A stretch of DNA of 60,361 nucleotides from Pseudomonas viridiflava (GTDB lineage: Bacteria; Pseudomonadota; Gammaproteobacteria; Pseudomonadales; Pseudomonadaceae), in NCBI RefSeq assembly GCF_900591205.1, contig NZ_UUPU01000046.1, positions 1 through 60,361 on the forward strand. The letters are read 5' to 3'. The notes below the pieces were generated by a model. The model had not been told where the DNA came from and ran no database searches. It worked only from the letters and a program-made list of their open reading frames with translations. Below, in pieces: positions 38,801-53,800 of the stretch (positions within the stretch are counted from its first letter, which is position 1; every line of letters begins with the position of its first letter). The translations under genes were made by a program, and so were the position numbers.

Positions 38801-41800
38801 CTTGCCGGCGAGGGCGTTGTACTGCTGGGCCACGCCGACCTTGTCGGTGGCAGCCTTGACGATCGGCAGGAACTTGGCACGAATCTCTTCGCGACTGCTC
38901 TTGTTCAGGTATTGCGTCGCCGAATCCTGACCACCGGCGAGGATACCCTTGGCGTCGGTCACACTCATGTTCTTCACTGCATTGACCAGGATCGGTTGCG
39001 CCTGGGTCACGGCTGTTTCTGCGGCTTTGTTCATGCTGGTTTCCAGCTGGGTGACCTGATCACCCATGCCGAACATCTTCAGCTTGTCGGCGACTTTGCC
39101 CAGCTTGCCCGGCAGGCCGATCTTCACTTCGGGGTTGTTGCTAAAACCACCGGGTACGCCCAGTTGTTTCACGGCGATCTGTGCGCCTTGGGTCAGTGCG
39201 TCCTTGAGGCCGCCGCTGGCGTCGCCCTGGGACAGGCTGCCAAGGTCCAGGGCCATGGCGTTGGCGCCGAGCAGCAGGCCGGCACACAGGGCAGTGAGGC
39301 GAAGAGACTTACGGAGCATGAGCGCTTCCTTATGTTTGTAAATTCAGTGTTCGTAAAATAAGTGTTCGTAAAGTCAGTGAGCCACAGCATCAACCCGCAG
39401 GCGCATTGGCTGTGGGTCCTGGCCATTGAGCTGCACAGTGTGTCGTTCGGTGGTAATAAACAGTAGCTTGCCGTCCAGTTCGATGCGAGCACTCACCGAG
39501 TAACTGTGGCCCGGTTTGACCTGCGCCGGGTCGTAGCTCAGGTGAAACGGTAGAGGCACCTGGCCCTTGACCGGGCCTTTTTGCTCAGCGAGGGTCACAG
39601 CCGGGGCGTCCGCCAGGGACACATCCTGCAGGCTGACACTCAAGGTGGCAGTCGGCGGCAGCGCGATGCGTTGCAGGTAGAACACTTCGCCGTCGAGGCT
39701 GGCCTTGGGCGCGGGACTCATGGTTTGGCAGGCTCCGAGCAGGGCGGTCAGGCCCAGGAGGATGATTTTTTTCATGGTACAGCTCCTCGTCAACGGCGCC
39801 GGCATCCGACCGGCGCCTTATACAATCTAGCGGCTTTCTTCGGGGTCAACCGACGCCTCGGCGGCACCGTCCACACGGTGCAACGCCACTTGGCGGATCG
39901 ACAGGCGAATTTCGGCCGGCAACACGCGCTTGGCCGCGCCTTCGGCCAGCTCGCCGAGCAAGTCGTGGTAGCTCAACTTGCCGGCTTCATCGCGGCGCAG
40001 CACATCTTGCTCCAGTAAGGTCTGGATAAAATGTCGGAAAAGGCTCTTATCGAAGAATTCCGGCGCATTGAGGCCGTGCAGGATCGACAGGCGCTGGGCC
40101 ATGATTGTGCACAGGTCTTCCAGCTCTTCGGCGCTGATGCTGTTCTGACCACTGTTGAGCAGCAGCGAGATCGCCATATAGAAGCGTTGCAGCGTCTGGG
40201 CAATGCTCTTGGACAGCAGCGTCAGCAGCACAAAGTGCCGCGAACTCGGGGCCGGGCGCAGGTACACGTTGTTCTCGAAGCGCAGCAGGCCCTGTTCGAC
40301 AAACGCCTCCAGCCACTGGTCGACCACCGTGTCCAGCTCCTCCAGCGACCAGCGGATAAACAGCTCCGATTGCAGGTATGGGTACAGCGCGTGGGTGTAG
40401 CGCAGGATCTGCTCGCGGCTCATGCGCGAGCTACTCTGGAAAAAGCTCGCGAGTAGCGCGGGCAGGGCGAAAATGTGCAGCACGTTGTTGCGGTAGTAGG
40501 TCATCAGGACGGCGTTTTGCTCGCCCAGGTACACAATCTTGCCCAGGGCGTCGCTCTGCTCCGACAGCAGGTCCATGTCCTTGACGTGCTTGATCAGCGC
40601 CAGGCCATCACCTTCCGGCAAGGTGGTGTGCGGCGAGTACGGCACACGACGCAACAGCGCCAGGTACAGGTCCAACTGGCGGGCCATGGCCTGTTCATCC
40701 AGGGCCAGCCGCGTGGTGGACAGCAGCGCCAGGGCCACCAGGTTCACCGGGTTGACCGCAGCGGCCTCGTTCAAGTGGCGCGCCACTTGTTCGCCGAGGC
40801 GGTTGGTGGTTTCGTTGAGCCAGGCCGGTTTGTAGTGCGGGCCCAGCTCCTGGGTGCGCCAATCCGGTTGTTCGGCGTCGAGGAATTCAGCCAGCTTGAT
40901 CGGCTCGCCGAAGTTGACCGCGACCTGGCCAAAGCGCTGCTTGAGCGCGCCGACCACTTTGAAAATATCGAAGATCGACTCTTTCTTCTTGCTCGCGCCC
41001 CGCAGCTCGCCCAGGTAGGTGCGGCCTTCCAGCACACGTTCGTAGCCGATATACACCGGCACAAACACGATCGGCATGCGCGAAGAGCGCAGGAAACTGC
41101 GCAGGGTGATCGCCAGCATCCCGGTTTTCGGTTGCAGCATGCGCCCGGTACGCGAGCGTCCGCCCTCCACGAAGTACTCCACCGGGAAGCCCTTGGTGAA
41201 CAGCGTGTGCAGGTATTCATTGAACACCGAGGTGTACAGCGGGTTGCCCTTGAAGGTGCGGCGCATGAAAAACGCACCGCCACGGCGCAGCAGGCTGCCG
41301 ATCACCGGCATGTTCAGGTTGATCCCCGCGGCGATATGCGGCGGAGTCAGGCCATTTTTGAACAACAGGTACGAGAGTAAAAGGTAGTCGATATGGCTGC
41401 GGTGGCAGGGTACGTAGATCACCTCATAACCCTGGGCAACCTTCTGCACACCCTCGATGTTATTGACCTTGATGCCGTCGTAGATCTTGTTCCAGAACCA
41501 GCTCAGCACCACTTCCAGAAAGCGAATCGCGGTGTAGGTGTAGTCCGAGGCGATCTCGTTGCCGTAGCGCAGGGCCTGGGCCTTGGCTTTTTCCGGGGTG
41601 ATTTTTTCGCGCTCGGCCTCATCCAGGATGGCCTGGCGCACCAGCGGCATGTTCACCAGGCCCTTCACCAGGTTACGGCGGTGGGACAAATCGGGGCCGA
41701 TTACCGCCGTCTTCAGGTTACGAAAGTGCACACGCAAGATGCGTTGGGCCATGCGCACGGTGCGTTCGTGACCTTTATTGTGCTCGATCAATTCACGCAG

Positions 41801-44800
41801 GTTGATTGGCGCGGAGAATTGCACGCGGGTCTTGCGACCCAGGATCAGGATGCTCAGCAACCGACGCAGACGCCCGGTGACCGCCCAGCTGTCGGCAAAC
41901 AGCAGCTTCCACGGGCTGGACTCGCTCTCTGGCGACTGCCCCCAGAACACGCTGACCGGAATGATTTGTGCATTCTCTTCGGCGTGGTCGGTCAGGGTGT
42001 CGACCAGGCGGGTCAGGGTCGGCGGTGCGCCGCGCTTGTCCTGGCGCCCGAGCCAGTCCGGCTCGGGTGTGAGGTAGAAGAATGCCGCCGGTTCCATCAG
42101 CGGGCCCACCGATACCGGCAGCACCGGGCGCGGCAGGCCGGCCTTGGTGCACTCGGCATCGACCACGGCCAATTCGGTGAGGGAAGGCGATTGCAGGACG
42201 TAGAACACCGGCCGGCTGCGGTCCAGGTTAAGGGTGAGGGACGACTGGTTGATCGTCTCCGAGCGAACCCAGAGGTACAACAGTCGGCGCAAGGTGCCAA
42301 ACACCAGACGGCGGAACGGGGAGCGAGTCATAGGCGTGCTGCTTCAAGTGGAAAAAACCGAGCAGGCGCTCGGGCGAGTAGTGTGCCGTATTCGCCGAAA
42401 ATCGGCAAAAAAGCAGCGATGTAAACTTGAGTTGATCGTTTTTGAGCCTGTCTTATACTCGGCAGTTCAACTGCGTCGACTTAACAATAAACGTACTAAT
42501 AAAAAGCATGTGGGAGTAAACAGATGGCAACGCGTGAAACCGGCAATGTGAAGTGGTTCAACGATGCAAAAGGCTACGGCTTTATTCAGCGTGAAGACGG
42601 CAAGGATGTGTTTGTGCACTACCGCGCCATTCGCGGTGACGGTCACCGTTCACTGGCCGAGGGCCAGCAGGTGGAATACGCCGTAGTGACCGGCGAGAAG
42701 GGGTTGCAGGCGGAGGATGTGGTGGGTCTTTAAAGCGGACTTTGTTACACCGCTGAACCCATGTGGGAGCTGGCTTGCCTGCGATGCAGGCACCTCGGTC
42801 TATCAGACAGACCACAGTGATGCTATCGCAGGCAAGCCAGCTCCCACAGTTTGATTGGGTTCACACGTCAGGCTTATGCAGTTTTCCAGGTGATCTCTTC
42901 TTCACCGTCCACGCTGATGCGCATCCAGCGATCGGCGCTTTCTTCACCTTCTTCCTCAACCCAGGTGCCCGGCGCGCAACGCACTTCCACGTTCAGCGCG
43001 GCAAAGGCGGCGCGGGCGCAGGCGATGTCGTCTTCCCACGGCGTCTGGTCGCTTTCCAGGTACAGGCTGTTCCATTTACCGACGGCTTTGGGCAGCCAGG
43101 TGACGGGCACGTTGCCGGCCTTGCACTTGTAGGTCTGGCCCTTCTGAACCCAATCAGTGCACGGGCCCAGGGCGGCGCCTAGCCAGGCGGCGATGGCCTT
43201 GTGGTCGACGTCGGCGTCCTTCAGGTAAATCTCGATATCAGGTTGGCGCATGGATGTTCCTCGTTGCGGGATTCGAAAATCCATTCGCGGATGCTTAAAA
43301 GTCGGTTATTGAAGCACGAAATAATCGTAGCGCATGGACACCGTGACCAGCAGCGGCTCGGCGGCCTCGATCACCTCGGCGCGGCGTTCGGCACTGGCGC
43401 GCCAGCCATGGGGCGTCATCGCCAGCAGGTTGGCGCGGTCCTGGGGCTCAGCCAGGCTGAGGGTGAACTCAAGGGTTTCGCTGTGCGCCAGGCTCATGCC
43501 GTCCGGCACCAGGGCCAGGTGCTTGTCGTCGGTGTACTCGCGCACTTCGTCGTATAAACGTTCGCGCAGTTCCATCAGGTGACCGCTGGTCGGGCCGACC
43601 TTCATCAAGCCGCCGCCGGGGCTCAGCAGGCGTTTGGCTTCGTCCCAATCCAATGGGCTGAAGACGCTGGCGAGAAACTGGCAACTGCCCGATGCCAACG
43701 GCACGCGGGCCATGCTGGCGATCAACCAGGTCAGCGCCGGGTTGCGTTTGCATGCACGCTTGACCGCTTCCCTGGAAATGTCCAGGGCATAGCCGTCGGC
43801 GTGGGGCAGGGCGTCGGCGATTTGCGCGGTGTAGTAACCCTCGCCACAGCCGATGTCCACCCAGCGTTGCGGTGCACGCTCGGCAGCCAGCTCGGCCAGG
43901 CGCCGGGCCACTGGGGCGTAGTGCCCGGCGTTGAGAAAATCACGCCGTGCCTCGACCATGGCGAGGTTGTCGCCCGGGTCGCGGCTGTTCTTGTGCTGCA
44001 CCGGCAACAGGTTCAAGTAACCCTGGCGCGCACGGTCGAACCGGTGCCCGGCCGGGCACGCCACGCCATTGTCCACCGCGTTGAGCGGTGCGCTGCAAAG
44101 GGGGCAGGCGAGCATCAGGCGAGCAACTTGATCAGGGTCTGGTAATAGATTTCGGTCAGCACATCGAGGTCGCTGGCCAGAATGCGTTCGTTGACCTGGT
44201 GAATCGTCGCGTTGACCGGGCCCAGCTCCACAACCTGCGTACCCAGCGTGGCGATGAAACGCCCGTCGGATGTACCACCGCTGGTGGACGCCTGGGTCTC
44301 CCGGCCGGTAATCGCCTTGATGCTGGCCGACACCGCATCGAGCAACGCGCCCGGCTCGGTGAGGAACGGCAGGCCCGACAGCGCCCATTCCACGTGCCAG
44401 TCCAGGCCATGCTTGTCGAGGATCGTCGCAACGCGCTGTTGCAGGCCCTCCACGGTGGATTCGGTGGAGAAACGGAAGTTGAACACCGCCGTCAGGTCAC
44501 CCGGGATCACGTTGGTGGCGCCGGTGCCGGCGTTGAGGTTGGAAATCTGGAAGCTGGTCGGCGGGAAGAAGCTGTTGCCGTCGTCCCAGTGCTCGGCGGC
44601 CAGTTCGGCCAGCGCCGGGGCGGCCAGGTGGATCGGGTTCTTCGCCAGGTGCGGGTAGGCTACGTGGCCTTGCACGCCGCGCACGGTCAGGGTGGCGCCG
44701 AGGGAGCCGCGACGGCCGTTCTTGACCACGTCGCCCACCAGGGTGGTGCTCGACGGTTCGCCGACGATGCACCAGTCCAGGCGCTCCTTGCGGGCAGCCA

Positions 44801-47800
44801 GGCGTTCGATCACGGCTTTGGTGCCGTGGTGCGCCGGGCCTTCTTCATCGCTGGTGATCAGGAAGGCCACCGAGCCCTTGTGGTCCGGGTAGTCGCTGAC
44901 GAAACGCTCCGCCGCCACCAGCATCGCTGCCAGGCTGCCTTTCATGTCCGCCGCGCCGCGCCCGCAGAGCATGCCGTTGTCGTCGATCAACGCATCGAAC
45001 GGGTCGTTCTGCCATGCCTGCACCGGGCCGGTCGGGACCACATCGGTGTGGCCGGCGAAGCACAGCACCGGGCCTTCGTGCTTGCCGTGGGTGGCCCAGA
45101 AGTTGTCCACGTCCTCGATGCGCATGGGTTCCAGCGCAAAACCGGCGTCGCCCAGGCGCTGCATCATCAGCTTTTGGCAGTCGGCGTCGATCGGCGTCAC
45201 CGAGGGGCGACGGATCAGGTCGATGGCAAGTTGAAGGGTCGGCGAAAGGTCGGCATGGGCCGTCATTGGGGAACTCCGGAAGCGTGTTATGGGCGCAGGA
45301 CGAATGTGGGCTTGAAACGGCGCGAATCCAATGTGGGAGCTGGCTTGCCTGCGACAGCACCGCCGCGGTGTACCTGACAAACCGCAGCGTCTGCATCGCA
45401 GGCAAGCCAGCTCCCACAGAAAAAAGGGCTAGGCCAAGTCTCACAAAACGGCCGTTATCTTATAGCAAAACGGCGACCAGAGGCCGCCGTTTAGTGCATT
45501 GCGCAAGTTTTTACTCAACCGTTGCCGGTTCTACCTTCGGTGCCGGTTTAGGCAGCGACGAGAGGAACGCCATGATCAGCGCCGCCACGTAGGGCAGCGA
45601 TTGCACCAGCAGCATCACCACCCAGAAGCGCATGTCATTACTTGGCAGGCCCTGCACCAGGTAAATGCCCAGCGCGGCGCCCCACAACAGCAGCATGATG
45701 AACATTTCTTCGCGGGCTTCGGAAATCGCTACCCAGAAGCCGTGGTTATCCGCGTTTTTCGGTGTACGAAAGAACGGAATACTGGTGGTGAAGAAGCCAT
45801 ACAGCACCGCCTTGGCGATGGTGTGGGACAACGCCAACCCAGCCAACGCCGCGCAGAACGCATCTTTCAGGTTCACCCCCACCGCACGGCGGTAAAGGAA
45901 GATGATCTTGCCGACCTTGAACACGAACAACGCCAACGGCGGGATCGCGAAAATCAGCAGCGGCGGGTCGACCCGGGTCGGCACGATGATCATCGCCGCC
46001 GACCACAACAGCGCGCCCACGGTGAAGAAGATGTTCATGCCGTCCGCCACCCACGGCAACCAGCCCGCGAGGAAGTGATAGCGCTGGCCACGGGTCAGCT
46101 CGGTGTCCTTGCCGCGTAACAGGCTGGCGGTGTGGCGCTTGATGATTTGGATCGCACCGTAGGCCCAGCGGAAACGCTGTTTCTTGAAGTCGATAAAGGT
46201 ATCCGGCATCAACCCCTTGCCGTAACTGTCGTGGTAATACGCCGCCGACAGACCTTTCTCGAACACCCGTAGGCCCAGCTCGGCGTCTTCACAGATGCAC
46301 CAGTCGGCCCAGCCCAGTTCTTCGAGCACCGAGCGACGGGTCATGGTCATGGTGCCGTGCTGGATGATCGCGTCACGGTCGTTGCGGGTGACCATGCCGA
46401 TATGGAAGAAGCCTTTGTATTCCGCATAGCAGAGCTTCTTGAAGGTGCTTTCGTTCTGGTCGCGGTAATCCTGCGGCGACTGCACCACGGCGATTTTCGG
46501 GTCGGCGAAGTGCGGCACCATGTGCTTGAGCCAGTTTGGCGACACGCAGTAGTCCGAGTCGATCACCGCGATCACTTCGGCGTCCTTGGCGGTGTGCGGA
46601 ATCAAGTAGTTCAGCGCGCCGCCCTTGAAACCGGCCAAGGGGGAAACGTGGAAGAACTTGAAGCGCGGGCCGAGGGTTTCGCAGTAATCGCGTACCGGTT
46701 CCCATACCGCAGGGTCTTTGGTGTTGTTGTCGATGATCAGGACTTCGTAGTCCGGGTAATCGAGGGCGGCCAGGGCGTCGAGGGTCTGTTTGACCATCTC
46801 CGGCGGCTCGTTGTAACACGGCACGTGGATCGACACTTTCGGGCGGTAGTCCGAATCCCCTTCTACCGGCAGGAATTCGCGCCGACGCTTGTGGGTCCAC
46901 ACCGCTTCCGCCAGTTCGTGGGCTTCGGTCAGCAATACGATAAACACGCCGAGGGCGCCAAGTGCCAGCAAGATACCGACGGTCACGCTGAACCAGGTGC
47001 TGTATTGCTGGCTGTAGTCGTAGCCGATCCACACCAGCACCGACCCGCACAGGAACGCGATAAAAGTCAGGAAGGTACGGCCACGCTGGCGCAGGGCCGA
47101 GCCGTCGATCATCAGCAAGGTCAGCGACAGCAGCGCCAGCACCACCGAGCCGATGGCCAACACGCGCCACTGCGGGATCGCAACTACCGGGCCTTCAAAG
47201 TTGAATTTCTGCTGGCGTGCGGCGTTGTAAACACCCCAGTAAGCGCCCGCCGAGCCTTCGTCGCTGACTTTCCACGGTTGGTCAAATGCCTCGATCACGA
47301 AGTAGTTGAAGCCCTGGCGGTTCAGCTTGTTCACCAGCGTACGCAGGTAAATCGCCTGGTCGGCCGGGGACGTTTCATTGCCACCGCGCATGCGCCCGTT
47401 GCTCGGCCAGCCAACTTCCGACAGCAGCAACGGCTTTTTCGGGAACAGTTTTTTCAGGTCACGGGCGCGGTCGAGTACGTACTGGCCGGCCTTGTCCATC
47501 GGGATAAATTCCCAGAACGGCAGGATGTGCGCGGCGATCAGGTCGACGTGCTTGGCCAGTTGCGGGTTCTTTTCCCAGATGTGCCATTGCTCGGAGGTGG
47601 TCACCGGCACTTTGACGGCGGCGCGCACTCGGTCGAGCAGCACGATCAGCGCTTCAGGCGTGATCTCCTCACGGAACAGCGCTTCGTTACCCACCACCAC
47701 ACGCACGACGCTGCGCGAGGTATTGGCAATTTCGATGGCGCGCTGGATTTCACGCTCATTGCGTTCCAGGTCCGGGCTGATCCAGATGCCGAGGGTTACC

Positions 47801-50800
47801 CGCAGGCCGAATTCTTCGGCCAGCTTGGGAATGTCGCCCAGGGTGCCGTCGACCGAGTAGGTGCGGATGTTATCCGTCAGCTTGCTCATGATCTCCAGAT
47901 CCCGACGCATCTGGTCGTCGGTCGGGTACTGGTCTTTCTGCGGGTACTGGCCTTGCTGGAACGGCGAGTAGGAAAAACCGGAGATCTGCTCAGGCCAGTT
48001 GGGGGTGGTGACCGGGCGGTTGATCAGCGCCCAGAAGCCGGTGAACAGCGCGGCAATTGCCAGCACCACCACCAGGTTGAGTCCAAATTTACGCGATGAC
48101 ATGGCTATTTCGGGTTCCAAAGGGTGTGGAACGAAAAGAGGTGTCGGCCTACGCCGAACGGCGCGCATCCTACACCGGCCTTTCCCTGACCGTACAGCAG
48201 ACAGAGAAAAGCCGGACTTTAGTCAGCGAAACCCCATCTAAGTTCTTTACTTGTAACTTGTAGCTTAAAACTTGCCGCTGCGTAGCCCATAATGCGCGCC
48301 GGTTTTTGGGGTAATGGTCATGAGCACAGAAGATCCGCGGTTTGCAGGCGTTGCCCGCTTGTATGGCATTGAGGGGCTGGAACGCTTGAAAGCGGCCCAT
48401 GTGGCGATCGTCGGCGTCGGCGGCGTGGGCTCGTGGGCGGCGGAAGCCATGGCCCGTTGCGGGGTGGGCGAGATTTCGCTGTTTGACCTGGACGATGTCT
48501 GCGTCAGCAACAGCAACCGCCAGTTGCACGCCCTGGACAGCACCGTGGGCAAACCCAAGGTTGAAGTGATGGCCGAGCGCCTGCGCGCGATCAACCCGGA
48601 TTGCACGGTGCATGCGGTGGCGGACTTCGTCACCCGCGACACCATGGCCGAGTACATCACCCCCACTATCGACTGCGTGATCGACTGCATCGACGCCGTA
48701 AACGCCAAAGCGGCGCTGATCGCCTGGTGCAAGCGCCGCAAGATCCAGATCATCACCACCGGCGGCGCGGGCGGGCAGATTGACCCGACGCTGATCCAGG
48801 TCTGTGACCTGAACCGTACCTTCAATGACCCGCTGGCCTCGAAAGTACGCTCCACCTTACGCCGCGATTACGGTTTCTCGCGCACGGTGACCCGGCATTA
48901 CAGCGTGCCGTGTGTGTTTTCCACCGAGCAACTGCGCTATCCCAAACCGGATGGCAGCATCTGTTTGCAGAAGAGTTTTGTGGGCGATGGGGTGAAGCTG
49001 GACTGCGCCGGTGGGTTTGGCGCGGTGATGATGGTGACGGCCACGTTCGGCATGGTGGCGGCGACCAAGGCGGTGGACAAGATCGTGGCCGGGGTACGCA
49101 GGCCGTCGGAGCGGGTTAAACCCTCTTAAATTTCACTGCCCTGCACGTATCCAATAGGTGGGAGCTGGCTTGCCTGCGATGCAGGCACCTGGGTCTATCA
49201 GTCAGACCGCGGTGATGCTTTCGCAGGCAAGCCAGCTCCCACATTAGTTTTGTGTGCAGGTCAGGTCTCGCATGCGCTGCAAGACTGCATTGAGGCCATT
49301 ACTGCGTGACGGCGACAACTGTCGGGAAAGCCCCAGTTGATTAAACCAATCCGGCAAATCAACCGCCTGCAGTTCAGCCGCCGACAGGCCGTTGACCCGC
49401 GCCAGCAGCAACGCCACCAACCCGCGAATCATCCGCGCATCGCTACTGGCGGCGAACTGCCAATGGCCGTTCTCTAAGCGCCCGACCAGCCACACCAGGC
49501 TTTCACAGCCCTGCACCAGGTTGGCGTAGACCTTCTCATCATGCGCCAAGGCCGGCAGGCGCTCTCCCCATTGCATCAGCATCCGCGCACGCTGCTCCCA
49601 ACTGCCGACCGCCTGAAACGCTTCCAGCGCAGCCACTGCCTCCACCGGCAAGCTCATCGCAGCATATCCAGCGCCTGGTCCAGCGCGTCAAAGAACCGCT
49701 CCAGATCATCCGAGTCGTTGTACAGCGCCAGGGACACGCGGATCGCTCCCGACAGGTGCATGGCCTTGAGCAATGGCATCGCGCAATGGTGGCCGGCGCG
49801 TACGGCAATGCCCTGCTCGGTCAGCAGGTGTGCGAGGTCGGCGTTATGCACGCCCTCGACCACAAAGCTGACCAGCGCCACCTGCGGCGCGCCCAATATG
49901 CGCACGCCGTTGCGCGCTTTCAGGCCACGCAGCAGGTACTCGTGCAGCGCAGCTTCGTGGGCGATCACGGCGCCTTGATCCAGCGAACTCAGGTAATCCA
50001 GGCTGGCGCCCAGGCCGATCACCCCGGCAATCGGTGGCGTGCCCGCTTCAAAACCCAGCGGCGCGGGGCGAAAGCTGGCGCTTTGGTAGTCCGCCTGCTG
50101 CACCATCTCGCCGCCGAACTGCCAGTGGCGCAGGTGATGCAGGGCCTCATTGCGGCCAAACAACACGCCGACGCCGTCCGGGCCGTAGAGTTTGTGGCTG
50201 GAAAATACATAAAAGTCGCAGCCCAGCGCCTGCACATCGTGGCGGCCATGGACGATACCCTGTGCGCCATCGACCACCGTCAGCGCGCCGTGTGCCTTGG
50301 CGCGTGCCAGCAAGGCTTCCAGGGGTTGCCAGGTGCCAAGTACGTTGGACAACTGGCTCACCGCCAGCAGACGGGTGCGCGGGCCGATCAATTCGGCGGC
50401 GGCTTGCAGGTCGATCACGCCATCATCACCCAGCGGCAATACCACCAGCGTGAGTGCGCGACGTTTGGCCAGTTGCTGCCAGGGCAGCAGGTTGGCGTGG
50501 TGTTCCAGGGCGCTGATCACAAGCTCATCGCCCGCATTGAATAAGTGCTCAAGGCCATAGGCCAAGAGGTTCAGCGCAGACGTCGCGCCGTGCGTAAACA
50601 CGATTTGCCCGCTGTCACCTGCATTCAACCACTGCGCGGCCTTGCTGCGACTGTCTTCAAATGCCTGGGTCGCATGGGCGCCCGGCAAATGCTGGGCACG
50701 GTGCACATTGGCTGCGCCATTGGCGTAGTAATGGCTGATCGCATCCAGCAGCGCTTGAGGTTTTTGCGTGGTGGCGGCGTTGTCCAGGTAGGTCTGGTCT

Positions 50801-53800
50801 TGCCGTTGCAGGGTGGCGATGGCCGGAAAATCGGCGCGCCAGGGGGAGGGCACAAGCATGGTAATCAAGACTCGTATAAGCGAGCCCCAGGGTCGGGGCC
50901 CGCTAGTGGCATCGAGTGGCTGCTTAGTTGTGAGCGTGCAGCGCTTCGTTCAGTTCGATGGCCGATTTGTGGGTTTTGCACTCCACGGCACCGGTCTCGG
51001 AGTTGCGGCGGAACAGCAGGTCCGGTTGGCCGGCCAGTTCACGCGCCTTGACCACTTTGACCAGCTGATTTTTCTCGTCCAGCAGCGCAACCTTGGTCCC
51101 GGCCGTCACGTACAGGCCCGACTCCACGGTGTTGCGGTCGCCCAGTGGGATACCGATACCGGCGTTGGCACCGATCAGGCAGCCTTCGCCGACCTTGATC
51201 ACGATGTTGCCGCCGCCCGACAGGGTGCCCATGGTGGAGCAACCGCCGCCCAGGTCCGAACCCTTGCCCACGAATACGCCGGCCGACACGCGGCCTTCGA
51301 TCATGCCCGGGCCTTCGGTGCCGGCGTTGAAGTTGACGAAACCTTCGTGCATCACGGTGGTGCCTTCGCCCACATAGGCGCCCAGGCGGATACGTGCGGC
51401 GTCAGCGATGCGCACGCCGCTCGGCACCACGTAGTCGGTCATTTTCGGGAACTTGTCCACCGAGAACACTTCCAGCAGCTCGCCACGCAGGCGGGCTTCC
51501 AGTTGGCGTTCGGCCAGTTCGTTGATGTCGATCGCGCCCTGGCTGGTCCACGCCACGTTCGGCAGTTGCGGGAACACACCGGCCAGGCTCAGGCCGTGCG
51601 GCTTGACCAGGCGATGGGACAGCAGGTGCAGCTTGAGGTACGCCTCAGGCGTGGAGGTCAGTGCGGCGTCTTCGGCCAGCAGGGTGGCGACCAGCGGGGT
51701 GTGGCTTTCGGCCAGGCGGCTGAGCAGCGCGGCCTGTGCGGCATCGACGCCTTTGAGCGCGTCAGCCAATTGCAGGGCCTGGGTGACGGTGAAGGTGATG
51801 GCCTGGTTGCCTTCGCTGTAGCCGAGGATCGGTGCGATGGCCGCAACGATTTCAGCCGACGGGTTGAGCAGGGGTTGTGCGTAAAACACTTCCAGCCAAG
51901 CACCTTGGCGGTTCTGAGTGCCGACGCCGAAGCCCAGGCTGAACAGGGAATTGGACATGCTGTTACCTCTACAAAAATGGAAAGGCTGGCCTACTTGAGG
52001 GCCGCCGAATAACTATCTGGCTTGAAGCCAATCAGGGTTCTGTCACCGAGATCAAGCACCGGGCGCTTGATCATCGAAGGTTGTGCGAGCATCAATTCAA
52101 TGGCTTTCGACTGATCGAGATCGGCTTTGCGTTCGTCTTCGAGTTTGCGAAAGGTGGTGCCCGCACGGTTCAAAACCACCTGCCAACCGTGCTCGTCGCA
52201 CCATTGGGTCAAGTGTTCGCGGTCGATACCGGCCGTTTTGTAATCGTGGAACTCATAGCTCACGCCGTGCTCATCGAGCCAGGTGCGCGCTTTTTTCATG
52301 GTGTCGCAAGCTTTTATGCCGAAAAGGTGCAACGTTTTGCTTGAAGCGGTCAAGGAATTGCCCCCTTTTGGATGAATAGGAAATGAAAGGTCACGGATTA
52401 TGCCACGCCCAGAGATTTTGGGTGCCGCTCGTCAGTGCCGTGCGACTTTTGTGCAAACGCCAGTGCGTAACATAGCCGGGTAATATGGCACTTCAACGGC
52501 CAGTTGTTGCCTGATGTGTGTCGTTGCAAGTCGATTGTCCGGGAAACCCGCGTTATGCAAACCGCCTACACCGTTCTTATCCTGCTGATGCTGGTCAGCG
52601 TTTCGCGTCTTGTCGGGCGTGTTATTCCCCTGCCGTTACCTTTGGTACAGATCGCCGCCGGTGCCTTGCTGGCCTGGCCGACGCTGGGGCTGCATGTGGC
52701 GTTGGACCCGGAGTTGTTTCTGTTTCTGTTTTTGCCGCCGCTGCTGTTCTCCGATGGCTGGCGCATGCCCAAGCGCGAGCTGTGGCGCCTGCGCGGGCCG
52801 ATCCTGACATTGGCGGTGGGGTTGGTGCTGTTCACGGTGGTCGGCGCCGGCTACTTCATTCATTGGTTATTGCCTACGATCCCGCTGCCGGTGGCCTTTG
52901 CCCTGGCGGCTGTTTTATCACCGACCGACGCGGTGGCGGTGTCGGCCATTTCCCAAAATCGTTTGCCAACGCCGCTGATGCATATGCTCCAGGGCGAGGC
53001 ACTGATGAATGATGCGTCGGGCTTGGTGACGTTCAAGTTTGCCTTGGCTGCCGCGCTGACTGGGGTATTTTCCCTGGCGGATGCCAGCCTGACCTTTGTG
53101 CTGGTGGCCGTGGGGGGGCTGGCGGTGGGCGTGGCGCTGAGTTGGCTGGTCGGCCGGCTGCGCGCCTGGATGATCGCTCGTGGCTGGGACGACCCGGCGA
53201 CCCACGTGGTGTTCATGTTGCTGCTGCCATTTGCTGCGTATGTACTGGCCGAACGCTTGGGCGCTTCGGGCATTTTGTCGGCCGTGGCGGCAGGCATGAT
53301 GCAAAGCTGGCTGGACCTGCTGCCACGTCAGACCAACACCCGGCTGCTCAATCGCAGTGTCTGGTCGCTGCTGGAATTTGCCTTCAATGGCCTGATCTTC
53401 CTGCTGCTGGGCCTGCAACTGCCGGACATCATCAAGGCCGTGGTCAGCCATGAGCCGACGCTGTGGCCAACCCTGTTGTATCGCTGCCTGGATGTGATCG
53501 CGATCTTCCTGGTGCTGGTGGTATTGCGCTTTATCTGGGTGCAAAGCATCTGGAGGCTGTCGGGCCTATTACGCCGAATTCGTGGGAAAAGTGAACTGAC
53601 CCTGGTGCCGACAGCGCGCTCCTGCTGGCTGCTGACCGTTGGCGGTGTGCGCGGGGCGGTGACGCTGGCAGGTGTGATGTCGGTGCCCTTGCTGCTCGCG
53701 CCGGGGCAGGATTTCCCCGAGCGCGACCTGCTGATTTTCATCGCGGCGGGGGTGATCCTGTTGTCATTGATCTCGGCCTGCATCGCCTTGCCGTTGCTGT